Shown here: in pieces, positions 14,976-21,164 of the stretch
Layout: the number at the start of each line of letters is the position of its first letter
How positions within the stretch are numbered: the stretch's first letter is position 1
Source: CAZPQV01 sp964588705
GTDB lineage: Bacteria; Bacteroidota; Bacteroidia; Flavobacteriales; Weeksellaceae
Direction: 5' to 3'
DNA length: 21,164 bases
Assembly (NCBI GenBank): GCA_964588705.1
Contig: CAZPQV010000037.1
Location: 1 to 21,164, forward strand
Position numbers and translations under genes: made by a program
Notes under the pieces: model-generated
Databases searched by the model: none
What the model was told of the DNA's origin: nothing
Seen by the model: the letters and a program-made list of their open reading frames with translations, nothing else

Positions 14976-16166
14976 ATGAATCTTCACGAGTATCAGTCGA
15001 AAGAAATTTTAGCGAAGTATGGTGTTGCTATTCAGCGTGGTTTTGTTGCCAATAATGTGGACGAAGCCGTGGAAGCAGCCGGAAAACTGAAAGAAATGAC
15101 CGGAGCCGAAGGGTGGGTTGTAAAAGCACAGGTTCACGCAGGTGGCCGTGGTAAAGGTGGTGGTGTAAAATTCTCTCCAAACTTGGATAAGTTGAAAGAA
15201 AACGCACAGAACATCATCGGAATGCAGCTGGTAACTCCGCAAACTTCTGCTGAAGGTAAAAAAGTACACTCGGTGCTTGTGGCTGAAGACGTGTATTACC
15301 CAGGAGAAAACGAAACCAAGGAATTTTATGTTTCCATTCTTTTGGACAGAGCACAAGGTAAAAACACAGTGGTTTATTCTACCGAAGGAGGTATGGATAT
15401 CGAGCACGTGGCTGAAGTAACTCCGCATTTGATTCACAAAGAAACGATTGATCCTGCATTGGGACTATTGCCTTTCCAGGCCGGTAAAATTGCTTTTAAT
15501 CTTGGTCTTTCAGGAAATGCAAATAAAGAATTTAAGAAATTCATTACCGCTCTTTACAACGCTTATGTTGGGATTGATGCATCGTTGTTTGAAATCAACC
15601 CGGTACTGAAGACTTCAGACGATAAAATTATCGCTGTTGACGCTAAAGTAACGCTTGACGGAAACTCTCTTTACAGACACAAAGATCTTGCGGAACTTCG
15701 CGATACAAGAGAAGAAGATCCGATGGATGTGGAAGCTGGTGAAGCAGGACTGAACTTCGTGAAACTGGATGGCGACGTAGCTTGTATGGTAAACGGTGCC
15801 GGACTTGCGATGGCAACAATGGATATGATTAAGCTTTCCGGAGGTAATCCGGCAAACTTCCTGGATGTTGGTGGTACTGCAGATGCTGCGAGAGTGAAAA
15901 CTGCTTTTGATATCATCCTTAAAGATCCAAATGTAAAAGCAATTTTGATCAACATTTTTGGTGGTATCGTTCGTTGCGACCGTGTTGCACAGGGTGTTGT
16001 TGATGCGTATAAAGAAATCGGGGAATTCCCGGTTCCACTAATTGTAAGACTTCAGGGAACAAATGCTGAAGAAGCGAAAAAACTGATTGACGAAGCTGGT
16101 CTTCCAATTCACTCAGCGATTACGCTTGAAGAAGCAGCTAATAAAGTAAAAGAAGTTTTGGCTTAA
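14976..16166 (+). CDS. sucC: Succinate-CoA ligase (ADP-forming) beta subunit
   Basis: Beta subunit of the TCA-cycle enzyme that converts succinyl-CoA to succinate with formation of ATP or GTP; it forms a complex with the alpha subunit SucD, which is not in the window. The 396 residues match SucC (about 388-400). The N-terminal ATP-grasp domain starts MNLHEYQSKEILAKYGV and has the nucleotide-binding AQVHAGGRGKGGGVK (51-65) and LFEINPVL with the metal-binding segment AVDAKVTLD. The C-terminal CoA-ligase domain carries FLDVGGTADAARV and NIFGGIVRCDRVAQGV. Nothing unusual in the sequence. A promoter candidate lies directly upstream and a strong terminator 24 bases downstream, so the gene appears monocistronic, with sucD encoded elsewhere. 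Confidence 0.97.
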   Translation: MNLHEYQSKEILAKYGVAIQRGFVANNVDEAVEAAGKLKEMTGAEGWVVKAQVHAGGRGKGGGVKFSPNLDKLKENAQNIIGMQLVTPQTSAEGKKVHSVLVAEDVYYPGENETKEFYVSILLDRAQGKNTVVYSTEGGMDIEHVAEVTPHLIHKETIDPALGLLPFQAGKIAFNLGLSGNANKEFKKFITALYNAYVGIDASLFEINPVLKTSDDKIIAVDAKVTLDGNSLYRHKDLAELRDTREEDPMDVEAGEAGLNFVKLDGDVACMVNGAGLAMATMDMIKLSGGNPANFLDVGGTADAARVKTAFDIILKDPNVKAILINIFGGIVRCDRVAQGVVDAYKEIGEFPVPLIVRLQGTNAEEAKKLIDEAGLPIHSAITLEEAANKVKEVLA

Positions 16167-16190
16167 GCTAAAATTCTGGACATATATAGA

Positions 16191-16215
16191 AACGCGCCTT
16201 TAGGCGCGTTTTTTT
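16191..16215 (+). terminator. Intrinsic terminator of sucC
   Basis: Perfect 8-bp stem AACGCGCC/GGCGCGTT (16191-16198 with 16203-16210) around TTTA, followed by further T to 16215. The minus strand has a poorer T-run, but the hairpin could also act on the convergent gene ending at 16281. Confidence 0.93.
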
Positions 16216-16280
16216 GTTAATATTTCAGTTCAAGGTCTTTTCATTTGTGACATTAATAATCGCCCCGAATGAAGTTAAAA

Positions 16281-16991
16281 TCAGTTGATATCCACCGGTT
16301 TTTCAAGTTGTCTTAAGTTCCAGTTTTTTCTAATCTGTTTGCCGGTTTCAAGATCTTTCAAGATTTTGTCTTTGTGTTTCGGGTCGATAAAAAGGTCTTC
16401 CGGAAGATAGGTAAGCACATATTCGGGAGTTAGATAAAACTCAATAAAATTTCCTAAATCGGGTTTGTGAAACGTGATGAGGATTCCTAAATCATTAGCA
16501 AAATCGGACAGTTCTTTTAATTTTTCAAAAGGATTTTTCGACGTAAAAAGTTCGTTTTCAGGAATGTCCTTAACGATTGTATCTCTAACCGCATTTTTGT
16601 TAGTCCCTGCAATACTGACTTTCGCATTTTTGGTCTTCGAAAAATCTACGGTATAATATTGTGATAAATCCGCAGGCGCATTGAAAGGATAGTCTTTCCG
16701 GAAAGCGTCAATTCCAAAGAGCGTGAATTTTATGGTATCGCCTTTAAAATACAGAAAACCATAGCTGATGCTGTCTTTTTCATTTTTTGCCCAGATTTCA
16801 ATTTTTCCGCGTTTAGAAAACCCCCAATCGTTAAAGATATTTATAGTTTTTTCGTCAAGTTGTTCGGAGATTTTCAGTGCTTTCTTTTCAATTGTAGGAT
16901 CCGAAAATTTGGAGTCAGCACACTTCCAAAAATTGGTCAGCACCAAAACTGCCAAAAAAAGTAGTTTGAAAAACTTTAGATTTTTCTTCAT
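16281..16991 (-). CDS. Putative lipoprotein of unknown function
   Basis: Not recognised. The frame is open to a TTG at 17021, but ATG codons at 16994 and 16991 place a basic, hydrophobic signal (MKKNLKFFKLLFLAVLVLTNF) at the very start, so I choose 16991 (236 residues). A cysteine follows at residue 24 in FWKCADSKF. The context looks like a lipoprotein signal, although FWKC is a poor lipobox, so simple export or anchoring is an alternative. The rest is a soluble Lys/Asp-rich domain with DWGFSKRGKIEIWAKNEKDSISYGFLYFKGDTI and a C-terminal helix-rich part. It lies just downstream of the MscS gene on the same strand and may be co-transcribed with it. Confidence 0.65.
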   Translation of the reverse strand: MKKNLKFFKLLFLAVLVLTNFWKCADSKFSDPTIEKKALKISEQLDEKTINIFNDWGFSKRGKIEIWAKNEKDSISYGFLYFKGDTIKFTLFGIDAFRKDYPFNAPADLSQYYTVDFSKTKNAKVSIAGTNKNAVRDTIVKDIPENELFTSKNPFEKLKELSDFANDLGILITFHKPDLGNFIEFYLTPEYVLTYLPEDLFIDPKHKDKILKDLETGKQIRKNWNLRQLEKPVDIN

Positions 16992-17053
16992 CATATCATA
17001 GTAATGCTCAAATTTACTCAAATGTTTTCACAAATGTCCCTTCATGAAGTTTC

Positions 17054-17890
17054 TCAAGGAGCAATTGGTGCTGAAGTGTCGATTCCCTCCTTATCCAACC
17101 GATTTTTTATTTTCATTAAAATAACACTTTTAGCAAGCGTGATATTTTCACCCTGCGCAGTATTGAAACGCGCCTGCAGATTATAAGCACCCAATTTCTG
17201 ATTGGTTAATATAACGTCGGCATCAGCCGGATTAAGGACAAAATCGCAGGATTTTATTTCTTCAAGCAAAACCTTGCGAACCTTCTCCAAATCGGTGGTG
17301 TTGGGTACTTCAAGGTCTATCATTACTTTTCGGAATCTTGAAGCGGTGAAATTGATAAATGGTGCGGAGAAAATCTGTTGGTTTGGCACATAGTACTTTC
17401 TGCCGTCGTCGGCGATAATTTTGGTGGTAAGAAAGCCGATATCGACCACTCTTCCTGTAATATTACTGATTTGTACCGTATCGCCAACTTTAAATGCTTT
17501 GTCCACACTTACCAAAATTCCGGAAAACATGGATGAAACAATGTCTTTAAGGGCAACTCCCGCAATAATTCCGGCAACTCCAAGCGAACCGATGAACTTC
17601 AGAATAAATCCGCTGAAGCCCATGATTTCGAATGAAATAAACGTTCCGGCAAGTAGAAACAAAAATCGGAAAACATTGATAAGTATTCTGGCGTTTTCGC
17701 CATTTTGGCTTTTATCGGAATATTTTTTTATGAGGTTTACAGCCAATCTGCTGAAAAATCTGCTCGTAAAATAGAAGAAAAAGAATACGGTGAGTCCTAA
17801 AATAATCCTGGGTGTAAGCTCCGCGAATTTTACATACCAGTTCTCAAGAACTTCATAAACCAATTCGATATATTTTTTGCTTTCCTTCAT
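17054..17890 (-). CDS. Small-conductance mechanosensitive channel (MscS family)
   Basis: Inner-membrane channel that opens under membrane tension to release solutes during hypo-osmotic shock. The 278 residues match the minimal MscS type. Three helices are seen: about 28-45, 70-92 and the pore helix 97-125, with the Gly/Ala-rich GSLGVAGIIAGVALKDIVSSMFSG typical of MscS TM3. The beta domain follows with FKVGDTVQISNITGRVVDIGFLTTKI and YYVPNQQIFSAPFINF, then the mixed alpha/beta C-terminal domain. ATG start at 17890. The gene is divergent from the peroxiredoxin gene, with 100 bases between them, and is followed closely on the same strand by the putative lipoprotein gene. Confidence 0.95.
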   Translation of the reverse strand: MKESKKYIELVYEVLENWYVKFAELTPRIILGLTVFFFFYFTSRFFSRLAVNLIKKYSDKSQNGENARILINVFRFLFLLAGTFISFEIMGFSGFILKFIGSLGVAGIIAGVALKDIVSSMFSGILVSVDKAFKVGDTVQISNITGRVVDIGFLTTKIIADDGRKYYVPNQQIFSAPFINFTASRFRKVMIDLEVPNTTDLEKVRKVLLEEIKSCDFVLNPADADVILTNQKLGAYNLQARFNTAQGENITLAKSVILMKIKNRLDKEGIDTSAPIAP

Positions 17891-17934
17891 TTAATTTTTT
17901 TTTTTCAAATTTAACTTTTTTTAGCAATTTAAAT

Positions 17935-17965
17935 TTTGAATTGAGTTAAAAGTCCACTAAATTTA
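17935..17965 (+). promoter_or_regulatory. Candidate promoter of the peroxiredoxin gene
   Basis: TTTG (17935-17938), 19 bases, then TAAATTTA (17958-17965), one mismatch from TAnnTTTG. Spacing is ideal for Bacteroidota and gives a leader of about 20 bases before the ATG at 17991. Confidence 0.45.
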
Positions 17966-17990
17966 TAGAGTAAATAAATAATAGAAAATT

Positions 17991-18626
17991 ATGTCAATTA
18001 AATTAGGAGACACTGCACCGAATTTTCAGGCCGATTCATCACTTGGACAATTAGATTTTTATGAATTTTTAGGTGATAAATGGGGGATTTTATTCTCGCA
18101 TCCAGCCGATTTTACACCGGTTTGCACCACAGAACTTGGGATGACTGCCAAGCTGAAAGGTGAATTTGAGAAAAGAAATACCAAAGTAATTGCACTTTCT
18201 GTGGACGATGCCGACGATCACAGAGCTTGGATTAAAGATGTGGACGAAACACAAAACTGCACCTTGGATTTCCCGATTATTGCAGATAAGGAGAAGCATG
18301 TTTCTAATCTTTATGATTTCATTCATCCAAATGCATCAGAATCGCACACTGTTCGTTCTTTGCTGATTATCGATCCGGATAAAAAAGTTCGTTTAATCAT
18401 TACATATCCTGCTTCTACAGGCAGAAATTTCGACGAAATCATCCGTGTTTTAGATTCGCTTCAACTGGTTTCAAATTACAAAGTGGCAACGCCGGTGAAC
18501 TGGAAAGAAGGTGATGACGTGATCGTTCCGCCAACCATTCCAACGGAAGAGGCAAGAGGAATTTTCCCTAAAGGTGTTACCGAAATTAAGCCATACCTGC
18601 GCTATACGCCGCAGCCCAATAAATAA
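17991..18626 (+). CDS. Peroxiredoxin, Prx6 (1-Cys) type
   Basis: Cytoplasmic thiol peroxidase that reduces hydrogen peroxide and organic peroxides. The 211 residues fit the Prx6 subfamily, which is longer than AhpC owing to its C-terminal extension. The peroxidatic cysteine is Cys45 in SHPADFTPVCTTEL, with the supporting Thr42 and a conserved Arg in TVRSLLIIDP. The Prx6-type tail is present: NWKEGDDVIVPPTIPTEEARGIFPKG and the final KPYLRYTP. Another cysteine (90, in ETQNCTLDF) exists, but the usual C-terminal resolving cysteine of 2-Cys enzymes is absent, so reduction probably needs an outside thiol. A good promoter match precedes it and a long hairpin follows it. It is divergent from the MscS gene. 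Confidence 0.94.
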   Translation: MSIKLGDTAPNFQADSSLGQLDFYEFLGDKWGILFSHPADFTPVCTTELGMTAKLKGEFEKRNTKVIALSVDDADDHRAWIKDVDETQNCTLDFPIIADKEKHVSNLYDFIHPNASESHTVRSLLIIDPDKKVRLIITYPASTGRNFDEIIRVLDSLQLVSNYKVATPVNWKEGDDVIVPPTIPTEEARGIFPKGVTEIKPYLRYTPQPNK

Positions 18627-18665
18627 TTCTTCATAGAATTGATTTTTTCATAAGGTTGATGAAAT

Positions 18666-18692
18666 AATCCCTTCAGAATTTCTGAAGGGATT
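18666..18692. terminator. Terminator hairpin between convergent genes
   Basis: Perfect 12-bp stem (18666-18677 with 18681-18692) around three bases. The following T-runs are short on both strands. It lies 39 bases after the peroxiredoxin stop and 22 bases beyond the stop of the convergent PepSY-type gene, so it may serve both. Confidence 0.7.
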
Positions 18693-18714
18693 TGCTGTTT
18701 TATATGAAAAATTC

Positions 18715-19242
18715 TTATTGAAAAAATACCATGATTACGGCAACTACGAAACCGATTCCGGCATAAATCATTCCTCTTCTAAAGGCCTTCGATCTGAAGT
18801 TGAACATCCAAAATGATGAGATGACGAAGAAGAACAACACAAGCCCGAACACCGTATTGAGTGATGCGTAGCGATGAGTAGAGGTGGACTTGTGCAGTTC
18901 ATTAAACTTCGCCAGAACATACGGCCACTCCATTTTAGCGTATTTCGCCTCGCCGGTCTTCATATTGTATGTTCCTTCTTTAAATGTCATGATGTCGCCT
19001 TCAACGGAAGTGACGTCCAGATTACGGATTTTCACTTCTTTTGCCAGTTCTTTATCTTCCAGACCCGGTCTCAGAACGACTTCGTATTTATTTTCTTTTT
19101 TCAGAAAGTTGGTGTCGCGGTAAATTAAAAGTACGCCACTTAAAGCATAAACCGCCATAATTCCTGCCGTAAAATATCCCAGATAACGGTGAAGAATCCG
19201 CATCGTCGATTTTACATTGCCTTTCTTTTTTCTCTTTTCCAT
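18715..19242 (-). CDS. Short PepSY-associated membrane protein linked to siderophore receptor
   Basis: An inner-membrane protein of the PepSY-associated TM type often found next to TonB-dependent receptors; some relatives act as reductases in siderophore-iron release. The 175 residues contain a first helix in MRILHRYLGYFTAGIMAVYALSGVLLIYRD (14-43, with the conserved His18), a periplasmic part (44-115) with ELHKSTSTHRYASLN, and two C-terminal helices (about 128-146 and 155-174). It is much shorter than the usual 350-500-residue PepSY proteins and resembles one repeat of them, which seems to be a natural short form, not a truncation, because both ends are clean. It follows the receptor gene by 82 bases on the same strand, so co-transcription is likely. 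Role in iron uptake is inferred from position. Confidence 0.8.
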   Translation of the reverse strand: MEKRKKKGNVKSTMRILHRYLGYFTAGIMAVYALSGVLLIYRDTNFLKKENKYEVVLRPGLEDKELAKEVKIRNLDVTSVEGDIMTFKEGTYNMKTGEAKYAKMEWPYVLAKFNELHKSTSTHRYASLNTVFGLVLFFFVISSFWMFNFRSKAFRRGMIYAGIGFVVAVIMVFFQ

Positions 19243-19324
19243 AGTCTTTATTGTTGAGGTGTGGAATCGTTAATGCGTTTAGAATCGGCTGATGAACAAC
19301 TAAACGAATCAACAACTTAACTTT

Positions 19325-21164
19325 TTACAGTTTATACGTTAACGTGAAATAAAAATTCCTTGGTGTAATTGGATTTACCGAATAATTCTCGTGAACATTA
19401 TAATTTTCAACATCGAAAATATTTCCAAGTTTTCCCTGAATCAGGAATTTTTTATGTTCGTATCCTAATGACAGGTCAACATTGGTAAAACCTTTTACTT
19501 CAAACATTCGGGACTGTTGTGGCTGTCCTTTCACGTCGTTCCAGCCTGCCATTCTTTTTCCGGTGTGGAATGCAGTTGCACCAAAAATTAAACCTTTAAG
19601 AGTTTTATCAAATTTGTAGAACGCAGATGCGTTAGCAGTGACTTCCGGTGTTCTCCACAGTTTTTGTCCTTCCACAAAACCGTCTGCCGGCGTATCGGTA
19701 TAAACCGTATTATTATACGACACCCCACCAATCAGTGAAAGTTGCGAATTCGGATTTCCGGTGATATCCAGTTCTACACCGCGGCTTCTGATGTTTCCGG
19801 CATATACTTTATATGGTGCAGTTCCTCCGGTTTCAATAAATGGCGATGTGTAAGTATCTCTGTTATTGATTTGATAAGCATTGATGTTGAATGCAACCGC
19901 GTTATCAAGTATATTTTTCTTCAAACCGATTTCAAACTGATCAATAATCGATGCTTGGAGTGAATTTCCATCGATATCAAATCCTGAGTTTGGTGAGAAT
20001 GAATTGGTATAAGTTCCATAAACCGTAAAGTTTTCAGTTGGTGTGAAAACCAATCCCGCTTTCGGACTGAATGCAAATTCGCTTTTTCCACTGTTGGCAA
20101 GTGTTTTTTCTGTGCCTTCTCTAAAATTTTTATCTGCCGTATCATCACTCTGAAGATGCGAATAACGAATACCTGCCAAAACTTTAAAATATTTTGAAAG
20201 TTCAAGGAAATCCTGAACATAAATACCATAATTCGTAGAATTAATTCTGGTGCGGTTCAGTTTTTCAGCGTTCGGTTGTGCAAAGTGCGTCCAGGTCGAA
20301 CGGTCATTCAAGATCCAGTTTCCAACCGCGTAATTTCTGTCGAACTTTTTGCCATTTTCAGGATTGAAAAATGCATAAGCGTCATCCTGCGCAAACTCGG
20401 CATCTGCCCCAAACAATACTTTATGCTTCAGTTTTCCGGTCGAAAATTCACCATTAAGATTTACCTGAAATGAGGTGCTGTTGTCTTCGTTATAGGTTTT
20501 ATTTAAAATTCTTTTCCAGGTCGGAACTGATGCGGGATCCGATCCTTTGTAGTTCCACGCAACACGCTCCATTGAAAAGAAATCTTTTGTATAGTTCTGG
20601 TACGATGCCACAGAATTCAGATACCAGTTATCATTGAATTTATGATTTAAGGTAATTCCGCCGGTTGCCTGTTGAACTGTCTGGTAATTCCAGTCTTCAC
20701 CTAAAAATTCTGTTCTCGAAAGCCCGGTATTCAAGTGCGCAAGACCGGTTTCGCTGTTGGTGACTGTTCCGATTCCAAAGTCTGGTGTGAAATGGTGTTT
20801 CAGGTAATCTCCTTCAACAAAAATCTGTGTATTTTCGCCAATATTGAATGCGAAAGAAGGGTTGAAATATTGTTTGTCGGAGTGAACCACATCTCTGAAA
20901 CTGTCAGCATATTCGTAAGTTCCATTCACACGGAAAGCCACTTTTTTAGAGATTGGTCCGTAAATATCCACCATCGGTTTGTAGGAATTCCAGCTTCCAA
21001 TGTTCAATCCAAGAGAGCCGCCAAAATGAAATCTTGGTTTCTTGGTCACCATATTTACGATTCCTCCGGGACCGACATTTCCGTAGAGCATGGCGTTGGC
21101 TCCTTTCAGCACTTCTACACGTTCCAGTCCGGTTACTTCAGGGAAAACTCCACTGTTTGATTTT
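19325..21164 (-). CDS. TonB-dependent siderophore receptor (5' end outside the window)
   Basis: Outer-membrane barrel importing ferric siderophore with energy from TonB-ExbB-ExbD. The frame is open to the right edge, so 612 residues are visible and the signal peptide, TonB box and first part of the plug are missing. The visible part begins FPEVTGLERVEVLKGANAMLYGNVGPGGIVNMVTKKP, the classic plug-domain segment of siderophore receptors (FhuA/FpvA group), then a long barrel with FSPKAGLVFTPTENFTVYGTYTNSF and DQFEIGLKKNILDNAVAFNINAYQI. It ends PRNFYFTLTYKL, with the terminal aromatic expected for barrel assembly. The siderophore cannot be told from sequence. A GTG at 21112 begins a shorter reading frame, but it lies inside the plug motif and is not the true start. 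The PepSY-type gene follows downstream. Confidence 0.95.
   Translation of the reverse strand, partial: KSNSGVFPEVTGLERVEVLKGANAMLYGNVGPGGIVNMVTKKPRFHFGGSLGLNIGSWNSYKPMVDIYGPISKKVAFRVNGTYEYADSFRDVVHSDKQYFNPSFAFNIGENTQIFVEGDYLKHHFTPDFGIGTVTNSETGLAHLNTGLSRTEFLGEDWNYQTVQQATGGITLNHKFNDNWYLNSVASYQNYTKDFFSMERVAWNYKGSDPASVPTWKRILNKTYNEDNSTSFQVNLNGEFSTGKLKHKVLFGADAEFAQDDAYAFFNPENGKKFDRNYAVGNWILNDRSTWTHFAQPNAEKLNRTRINSTNYGIYVQDFLELSKYFKVLAGIRYSHLQSDDTADKNFREGTEKTLANSGKSEFAFSPKAGLVFTPTENFTVYGTYTNSFSPNSGFDIDGNSLQASIIDQFEIGLKKNILDNAVAFNINAYQINNRDTYTSPFIETGGTAPYKVYAGNIRSRGVELDITGNPNSQLSLIGGVSYNNTVYTDTPADGFVEGQKLWRTPEVTANASAFYKFDKTLKGLIFGATAFHTGKRMAGWNDVKGQPQQSRMFEVKGFTNVDLSLGYEHKKFLIQGKLGNIFDVENYNVHENYSVNPITPRNFYFTLTYKL

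Noticed and set aside
16992..17021. TTG start at 17021 for the putative lipoprotein.
   Set aside because: It adds ten polar residues before a signal sequence that already has good ATG starts at 16994 and 16991.
19921..20229. Long alternative frames inside the receptor, uvrC, sucC and other genes on either strand.
   Set aside because: They overlap strongly supported genes, show no domain or signal features, and are explained as shadow frames.
21110..21112. GTG at 21112 as the start of the TonB-dependent receptor.
   Set aside because: The frame stays open to the edge and encodes the conserved plug segment before it, so the true start is outside the window.

Overview
The window looks like chromosomal DNA from a flavobacterium, most likely a Weeksellaceae member near Chryseobacterium or Kaistella. 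This placement is inferred from moderately AT-rich DNA, Bacteroidota -7 promoter elements (TAnnTTTG) before several genes, few Shine-Dalgarno sequences, a PorV/PorQ-family protein, a class II HMG-CoA reductase, and intergenic repeats that I associate with this group. It was not confirmed by any search. A run of 10 N at 4276-4285 marks an assembly gap.

Layout. 1-131 holds two terminators, one belonging to a gene left of the window. 132-1760 (-) is the carboxyltransferase subunit of an acyl-CoA (methylcrotonyl-CoA type) carboxylase. 1974-2846 (+) is a cysteine-rich lipoprotein of unknown function. 2953-5785 (+) is a tight cluster: an EamA/DMT transporter, a PorV/PorQ-family barrel protein broken by the gap, and an unknown secreted protein. 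5817-7607 (-) is uvrC. 7783-8319 (+) is an exported YceI protein and 8409-9896 (+) a lone histidine ammonia-lyase. 10072-10899 (-) is a YgiD-type extradiol dioxygenase and 11059-11568 (-) a second YceI protein without a signal peptide. 11850-13178 (+) is HMG-CoA reductase, followed by a two-helix membrane peptide and a DUF423 protein. 13998-14975 holds two paralogous small proteins among three kinds of intergenic repeat. 14976-16166 (+) is sucC. 16281-17890 (-) is an MscS channel and a putative lipoprotein. 17991-18626 (+) is a Prx6-type peroxiredoxin. 18715 to the right edge (-) is a short PepSY-type membrane protein and a TonB-dependent siderophore receptor whose 5' end lies outside the window.

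Most genes are ordinary metabolism (branched-chain or acyl-CoA carboxylation, mevalonate synthesis, TCA cycle, histidine deamination), DNA repair, envelope functions and iron uptake. They are mostly single transcription units bounded by intrinsic terminators. I found no CRISPR array, tRNA, rRNA, transposase or phage gene. The most unusual stretch is 13998-14975. It has purine-rich heptad repeats directly after stop codons, two copies of a short palindrome whose arms differ by paired changes, and a larger structured element that resembles, from memory, a flavobacterial RNA motif. Between these lie two paralogs that look like zinc-ribbon proteins without their cysteines.
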